From Erigeron canadensis (lineage: Eukaryota; Streptophyta; Magnoliopsida; Asterales; Asteraceae): DNA of 64,000 bases. The stretch spans positions 24,563,723 through 24,627,722 of the forward strand of contig NC_057767.1 of NCBI RefSeq assembly GCF_010389155.1. The letters run 5' to 3'. Positions 57,383 to 64,000 of the stretch are shown piece by piece (within the stretch, counting starts at the first letter, position 1; each line of letters opens with the position of its first letter). The translations under genes were made by a program, and so were the position numbers. The notes under the pieces were generated by a model, which was not told where the DNA came from, ran no database searches, and worked only from the letters and a program-made list of their open reading frames with translations.

Positions 57383-58227
57383 CTAACTTGAAATGCCTAA
57401 CCCGATTCCAATGATCCAACCAATGAATTGCATCGTTCCAATATAATCCCTAGTTAAAATCCCCACTGAACCATACTGTAGGATATTTAATACTACCTCT
57501 TCTCCAACAACTTGTTTCTGAAGAGTAGATCCGTGTTTGAATCCAATATGGTCGTCAAACATAGAACTCCCCAGAGATGTAGAAAATAAACGGATAGTAA
57601 TCTGTAATAACGACTTTCTTTTTTTGTTGAGGTTTTTAAACCTGGAGGTTTCTGCAGTATTTTCTGGGACACCATCACAGGCAACTTCATGTGCAATTCT
57701 ATCACGTAGTCTGATAACATTGGTTGCAGAGCTGACAAACTTTAGTCCTGTTTCCACAAACTTCCTGATCTTTTAATGACATAGTATACAGCATATGTTA
57801 AATACATGCAGAACGGTCAGTTTGGTTTGTCAAGAGAATTTTGGTAATTACCTGATGCTCAAGTAGTTCAATTGCAGGCAAAGGAAATTCACAATAATCA
57901 CAAGTAACGATTCTTAAAGGAAATTTTTCGCCTTCTTGTACAGTTAGGTCCCAAGCTCCATTGTCCAACAACAGTTACGCCATCGAATATATCAGCTAAT
58001 AAGATGTTTAATTTTGCTCAACTATAGAAACACTTTGGAACAGACACGCGTATAGTTAACTAATTAATAATGCTTTTAGAGGTGGACATACCAGAGCATG
58101 GGTGCTCAAGTAATGTTCTTCTGCGTGCTTTTTGGGTATCATATCATCACAGGTTTTATATTTTTCTAAATTGCGGGAACAGTGAGCATAACGCAGATCG
58201 ATATTTGAAGAAGGAATTGCTCTGTCA

Positions 58228-60419
58228 CAGCAGATGTAACATTGTAGCTGTTCAGCACTTAACTATGGTTATCCAGAAAACTTGTAACTGTTATACAGCA
58301 AGCTCTTACATAGAAAAATAGCAAGAATATCGTTTAACAAGGACGGATATCACAAGACTGAAAGATACAGAAATGAAGATGCCAATGGAAGTCGAAAGGT
58401 TAACGAAACAACACTTGACTTAATATACAGTTAAACCAAGTAGGAAAGTAACTATAAGATGAGAAAGCAAAACAATGTTTTCTATAGAATTACAAGAAAC
58501 TCAGAGGGTACAATGAAGTTCAGTTGGCTATGAAGATTACTTTCACGGATCCTTCTGCCTTTAACAAACCCCTAGTAGATACGCAATTTACAGAAATGCA
58601 ATTTGAAGATTCTTGTGGCAACAAAATAACCACAAATTCCAGTTATAAGAAGCAACCAATGCCAATATTTAACTTAAAATCCTTAATAATTTCAAGAACA
58701 GAGAGCCTATGTAGTGAATAGCGACGGTCCCACTATTATGGGTGATATTTACCCATATCCCAGCATAATTTATGAAACTTATTAACACCAATTTTTCAAA
58801 TATTGACACATTTAAGCTAGACTTTTGATATTCTTATCAAGTATTATGGATTAACTATTTTAAATATATAGATATGATACGGATCAAGAGGCCTATTGGG
58901 CTGGGTCACCAATAAGAAGACAGGAGGGCCGCATAATATTATTATAAGTCATTAATAATGTTATTATTATTATTTACTTGTGAGTCAAGTTAGGTTACAG
59001 GCTCAGTTTATTTAAATAAGGCCATAGGACACGGCTTATAGGTATGGAGATTATTATTTCTTAGGAACTTAGAGTCACTTGGGCTTGGGCATTATTCCAA
59101 CTGGAGCTTATTCAGATTATCTTTCTTATGTTTATTACTTTTTGTTCGTGTATCCAATTTGTTTGAATCCTCTATTTGTTGCTGTTTTCTGCCCTGACTC
59201 TTAGCGTTTACAACCCACCAGTGCAAAATTGAGACATCAGTTACTACCTACCATTTACAGTCAAAGTTGGAAGGTAAGCAAATTAAGGCATAGTTGTACC
59301 TTATATATATTATGAGTACATCTGTTCTTTTGAAAATAGAAAACACTGTCTCCTCACCGTTAAGCATGCCTAGACCACTCAACTATAGAAAGCCACTGAA
59401 TATCAGCATAACATTTCAGGCCACCCCTGTATCAATTTGGTTTCGTTAATCCTAAAACTTGTAAATATTCCTTTCATGGACGTGATCAGGCAACCAAAAT
59501 TCATAACTACACAGACTTTCAGGAGTAACCTAACTTGAAAGAAAAGTAAACGAAACCAAATTGATACATAAATGACTTATAACGTAATTTTAATATTTCG
59601 GTGGCCTTCTCTAGCCTTTTGAATACTTTTGTGGCCTGTGTGTACATTATCTCATTGGGCAAAACCCATGGGCCTCATTAAGCTTCACAATTTATGTGTG
59701 TGTGATATCTACCCTTGGGTGATAAACTAACAAGTCCGATTGAGTAAGACAATAATTAGATGGCAAAATCAATCAAAGTTAAACTTGCGAACACAACTTA
59801 ATCGCCTTAAATATCAGAAGAAACGGATAACATAGATAACATAAGGGTAGTTAAAACCTAACTTAGTTTTGATCACCTATTATTTAACCCATTCTTTACA
59901 GCATCCTATCAACAACAAAACAACACATTCAAGATATAGGATAACTTGGATTTTGGTCCTAGAAAACATATGCTAGGCCAGTAAAAACAGAGTAGCTAAG
60001 CCATATATATTAGCAACCCATACCTAAGCAGGATAGATCAACGAGTATTTTACTTTCACATTTATCCCTTACAGACATCGAACAATTGTCGTACAATTAG
60101 ATCATAAAAAGATTGTTTCGTGTCCCTTACGAGCCATTAAAAATATTGTGTATATAAAATATATGTTTTCAAAAAGTTAAACATATACACAAAAAACAAA
60201 CAATAGTTTTTGCATATCAAAGTAATCGACTTTATGAGATTTTAATGACCGAATTGTACAAAAAAATTGTTCGATACCCTGAAACCGGAAATGGCAATAA
60301 ACCCTAGATATATATATATATACACATATATATTTGACCTAACAGCATAACATCCAAGATTTATGATAAATATATGAATAGATACACAAAATATAAAAAA
60401 ACCTAAAAAGTAAGATTAC
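58228..60419. other. Long first intron of the decayed zinc-finger gene
   Basis: 2.2 kb with no coding sequence I recognise. Around 58870-59220 the text (GGGCTGGGTCACC, GGCCATAGGACACGG) looks like part of an LTR, but I could not find its ends. A 65-codon frame at 58524-58721 is not credible. Confidence 0.4.
59429..59566. repeat. Short inverted repeat
   Basis: TATCAATTTGGTTTCGTTAA is repeated in inverted form about 95 bp away (GTAAACGAAACCAAATTGATA). It may be a very small MITE. Confidence 0.7.
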
Positions 60420-60529
60420 CAGTTACTGCAAATGTTTGTGGTGGTGGTGGTGACGCCGTTAGAAGAAGCTACTTCCATTGTTTTTGTTGAGACAGAATTT
60501 AAATTCATTCAAAATAATTTAAATTCCAC

Positions 60530-60752
60530 GTTTAGTTTATTTGGAGGTGGAAAGGAAAGCAGAAAAGAGGCGAAAATTATAAAATACATTCTTTAGATTT
60601 TTTGAAGGCGAAGAAAAGGAAGGACGGGAAAGGATTAGGAGGGTAGTGTAGTTGTTTTGTGTTTAAAAAGTTTTCCTCTCATTTTTTAAGTGATTGGGAA
60701 GGAAAACTTTCTTCCCCTCTCTTCTCTTTTCCTCTCTTAACTAAACAATACT
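60530..60752. mobile_element. MITE-like element next to the zinc-finger gene start
   Basis: The left end TTTAGTTTATTTGGAGG and the reverse complement of the right end, TTTAGTTAAGAGAGG, pair with gaps, with purine-rich arms of 40-50 bp. No target duplication could be fixed. Confidence 0.4.
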
Positions 60753-62934
60753 GCGCAAAAGTTGGAATTAGATATTATTTGAAATTACAGAGATTAAAAG
60801 TGGAGATCACAACCCTAATAAATGAATAAAGTGACAAGATATACCCACGGATATGGAATATGGTTGATTTTCTTAAGATTTTTTTTTTTCTTTCTTTTTA
60901 AGGAATATAATTTAATTTGGGCATACCTAACTGAATAACTGAATATCAATGGGAAACATGTCTCAAAGCCGGATAACTTTTTACCCGGACTCAAAAATCA
61001 TAAAAGGATTTAAACTCAAGACGTTAAAGTGTTAAACAGTTAAATGTTAGACCTTCTAAATTATACTAATCAACTCTTTGCCCTTAGGATTAGTTGATTT
61101 AACTATAATGTAGTGGATTTAATTATAACGTCTTGATATTTGGGTGGTCGGGTTTTCAACCACATTGAATTGTTATATAGAAGTAGATTGTGTCATGTTA
61201 ACTAAATTGTATAATTAGCTCCGCACGGTGGGACTGTGACTAACATGTTTGTGTTTGTGCTTGTTATTTATGTTGTTACGTTATGCTAGCTGTGAATCTA
61301 AAATTCTTGTTATGAAGATCGTTCAAAAGGCTAATTACGAAGATCAGTATAATATTTATAAATCCAAAAATCTCATTACAAAGATCTAAATTAATACCTA
61401 AACATATTTATAAAAGCCAAAAACAGGGATGCCAAAACTATGTTCAAAATTTGCAATTCAAAATAAAAGAAAAGGTAGCTATATAAATAAAAAGTTTGTT
61501 ATTTGAATATAAATATATAGGGTATATAAAGGTAATATTATAACTTTGTACAATTTTTTTCATATTAAATACATATATTTAATCTGTGTAAAAGAATAAG
61601 AAATTATAACCGAAAAATATTGTTTTGGTTAAAATTTTGACAAATAAAATATGTGTTTTTAAAATAAATAGCATAACCATGGTATAATGTTTATCATATA
61701 TCAAATACATACATGTATGTACTAAGAAGCCTAAAAAACAAATAAATTTAAAAGTAGGCTACAAAATTACGAAAAAGCCATTTAAAAACCCAAAAAATCA
61801 AATAAAGCTATTTGGGCCACACTAAACAATGGCCCGTTATTGTCATCGGTCCATTTGTCTTAACATTGGTATATAATATAATCAGTTTCATATAAGATTT
61901 TACTATTTCATTCAATACATTATTATATTTTTTTTAACGACAAATTATTTTAACTCTACTTATAAATTACTCAAATGCATGTCATGTAACTCTAAGTTCT
62001 TGAAAAACTCATTAATAATTCACCTCTATAATTGTTTGAAGTAAAACTCAAACTTAAATGATTTAAACTATTATTTTACTTCATCCTTATGCATACATGG
62101 AACTTACTATAAGTTAGTAGTAATTAGTAATCTTTGTGGTCTAAAGAATTACCTATTACGGAATTTTGAATGTGTGGGTCAACACCAAGAGGTTTTACAA
62201 AAAGTGATTAGGGAAAATTAAGTCATAAAAACAAAAACTTTTAATTTTCAAATCGACCTTGCTATGGAAACATATAAACTTTTGATATGCTTGTTGCTCC
62301 GAAAATGATAACATGCACCCCTTACACAATATTAGGCCTCACAGTGCACCGACTCTACTCACCAACCTTCACTTGGGTTTGACTGAGCACCCGGGTTGTG
62401 TTAGGCTTTCTAGTGAGCTTAAATTCAACTACCTTAACTTGTAGTAATTTTGATCAATAGATCTGTAAAAAGATGATTCCACATATGTTAATTGTTTATG
62501 CAATGATAGATTTTAGACACCCATAGATTAAAGAAATCTTGGTCGATAATATTCTCTTGGTTGTGTGATACGTTCTTATCGGTTATGACCCGGTAAACAA
62601 AGTGATATGTGATTTCGCATTAAAGAATCATGCACGTATAGTTATTTAGTTATTTTGTAGTTTTGTTTATAACCTGGTCAAATTAGAATTAGTGGGCAGT
62701 TATTATAAAACTGCATATCCTCCGGAATATTAGGGAGTGGTAGTTTATTTTACATCTTTGTTTCTAAGGCTATATATTGTCATATGTAGTTCTCTATTGA
62801 GGTATGAATGGAATATGAAAGTTTAGTCTGTTCTTCTCTCTTTATTCTTGGAGTATCACCCACTCTACGGGTTTTATCTTGGGAGTTTGTAGGTTTTCTC
62901 CGTAAACCTATCATTGTGATCCATTCAATTCATT
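60753..62934. other. AT-rich spacer
   Basis: No gene found on either strand. 62690-62930 has features of an LTR-derived stretch (TATATATTGTCATATG, then a TTCTTCTCTCTTTATTCTTGG block) without definable ends. Confidence 0.4.
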
Positions 62935-64000
62935 TGTAACAATCGTAACTTTTGACTAATTGACTATGTGTACATTTTGACTAAGTATTAGTAATCAATA
63001 AATGTTCTAGTGCAATTTAAGGTTCAATTGAATGCATGTGTTCATATGGGTCAATTTATTGTTCAAGTTGAGAATTATGTGCTAGTCGAGATCATTAATA
63101 GGTGCTAATCGAATTTTCACTTAGATGACATTCAAGCTAACTAGTAAAATGTAAATGGATCTTACCCATGGGTTGTGCCTAACCCATGACCCACTCAAGT
63201 TAACCCAACCCTATCCCTTTTTCCCCCCACCCATTTCTCCATCTCTTTCTCTCTCTTATTTACTTTCAATCACACACACTCAAGCTCTCAATCTCTCTCT
63301 AATTTAATTCACAAATTTAATGATGTTCAAGTAGAATCATAACAAAATCATCATCCTTATCATCTAACTAGCATCATATCACAATTTAAGGTTTCAAAGT
63401 ACAAGAAAAAGCTTCATTTAGGTCAAACTCGAGTTGGTTGCTCGTGATAGCTTTGGGTAAGTGTTTTCTAGCTCAAATTCATCTTTTCAAGTTGTTAAAC
63501 ATGTGTGTCAACTAAATCTAAGCACACTTGGTCTTCCTAGCTTCAAAATCCGAAATTAGGGTTTCAAGTTCTTCAAATTAGGTCAAAATCGACTTGGAGT
63601 CAAAAGTGATGTTATGAGGTGAAACTTTTGAGTGGATTATGTTCAAATGAGTTTATTATGTGCAAAAACGAGTTGAAGAACTTCTCAAAACTAGTTCTAA
63701 GCCAAAAACTTGGTTTGGGTCAATTTTGTATTCAAATGGGTCAAGAATGTTTTAGACATGTAAATGTGTTATGGGTTTGGATTTGAATGATGAAACATGT
63801 TTAATTATACTTAATGATGTTTACTTACGCTTCAAAATGAGTCTTGGAGCCTCCTAAATCGATTTCTAGATCAAAAATGGAGTTTGGGGGTCGTTTCGGT
63901 GCTGAAACTGCTGCACCTGAAGTGTAGGTTCTACCCACTGTGGCGCAGTGAGAAGGGCAAGACTCCACTGCGGCGCAGTGGCAAGTTTCTGGCCAAAATT
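62935..64000 (+). mobile_element. Start of a long gypsy-type LTR, cut by the window end
   Basis: Begins TGTAACAATCGTAACTTTTG. It then parallels the LTR at 34273-38294: CTAACCCATGACCCACTC, a pyrimidine-rich block, ATCATCATCC, and CAAAGTACAAG. The 3' part has near-repeats of the type CACTGNGGCGCAGTGG (about 63935-63985), each a short dyad. Confidence 0.45.

Larger units (their letters stand above)
57383..60478 (-). pseudogene. TRAF-type zinc-finger-like gene, decayed
   Basis: Read right to left. Exon 1 (60420-60478) gives MEVASSNGVTTTTTNICSN and a good donor. Exon 2 (58092-58227) gives DRAIPSSNIDLRYAHCSRN and KKHAEEHYLSTHAL. Exon 3 (ends 57852) gives FPLRIVTCDYCEFPLPAIE. Exon 4 (from 57764) gives EVCGNRT and, after a frame change, IRLRDRIAHEVACDGVP. 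The order of Cys/His segments matches the small plant TRAF-type zinc-finger family (Arabidopsis At1g09920-like, from memory). Damage: the exon 2 acceptor reads TG instead of AG, zinc-binding Cys are lost (EKYK, EKFP), there is a stop or frame break near 57950, and a frame change near 57715. The C-terminal part has drifted. The role of the intact family is poorly known. Confidence 0.65.

Noticed and set aside
58524..58721. 65-codon plus-strand frame
   Set aside because: Inside the intron of the decayed zinc-finger gene; no motif and no support.

Overview
The window is nuclear DNA of a flowering plant. The TIR-NBS-LRR (TNL) receptor genes point to a eudicot, because grasses lack this class. The AT-rich spacers and the mix of copia, gypsy, Harbinger, Helitron, SINE and MITE insertions fit a large repeat-rich genome. 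Asteraceae is possible, but I cannot show it from sequence alone.

The backbone is a cluster of immune-receptor genes. Five TNL copies lie on the minus strand: A (1-1357, truncated by the window edge), B (20334-23749), C (27010-32182), D (39634-43406) and E (49441-53715). Two short TIR-NB genes (TN1 24774-26154; TN2 54745-56084) lie on the plus strand, head to head with B and E. B and E are open through all four exons (about 804 and 929 aa). A has a 139-bp frameshifting deletion in its TIR exon, C is interrupted by a MITE in its first coding exon, and D has a nonsense codon and frameshifts. TN2 has a stop just after its intron and would give a TIR-only protein of about 175 aa. Relics of TN 3' flank (16.9-17.1 kb) and of TNL 5' flank (18.1-19.1 kb) suggest a further unit was lost.

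Between the receptors lie mobile elements, several bounded exactly. They are: a 13.2-kb Sirevirus-like Ty1/copia element (2354-15594, target duplication ATAAT, LTRs nearly identical) with a decayed extra gene after pol; a 525-bp inverted-repeat element; a 1.2-kb Mutator/foldback-like element inside an intron of TNL-C; a Tourist-like MITE in the TNL-C coding region; a gypsy-type LTR (about 34.27-38.29 kb) with a nested Helitron and a minisatellite; a 3.9-kb PIF/Harbinger element with transposase and Myb-like genes; a Stowaway MITE; and a tRNA-derived SINE with a 16-bp target duplication in the promoter side of TNL-E. At the right end a TRAF-type zinc-finger-like gene (57383-60478) has decayed, and the window closes inside another LTR-like sequence.

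The observation I rate highest is the receptor module itself. The TNLs carry MHV or MHA in place of MHD and, where the motif is covered, TTT in place of the TTR sensor. Relics of a partial copy of the gene's own NB start, ending at the P-loop, lie in front of the TIR domain in four copies. The divergent TN partner keeps TTR but lacks a recognisable GLPL motif and everything after it. This looks like a divergently paired receptor system in which the two members have lost different parts of the nucleotide switch. Function is inference; motifs, frames and layout are read directly from the sequence.
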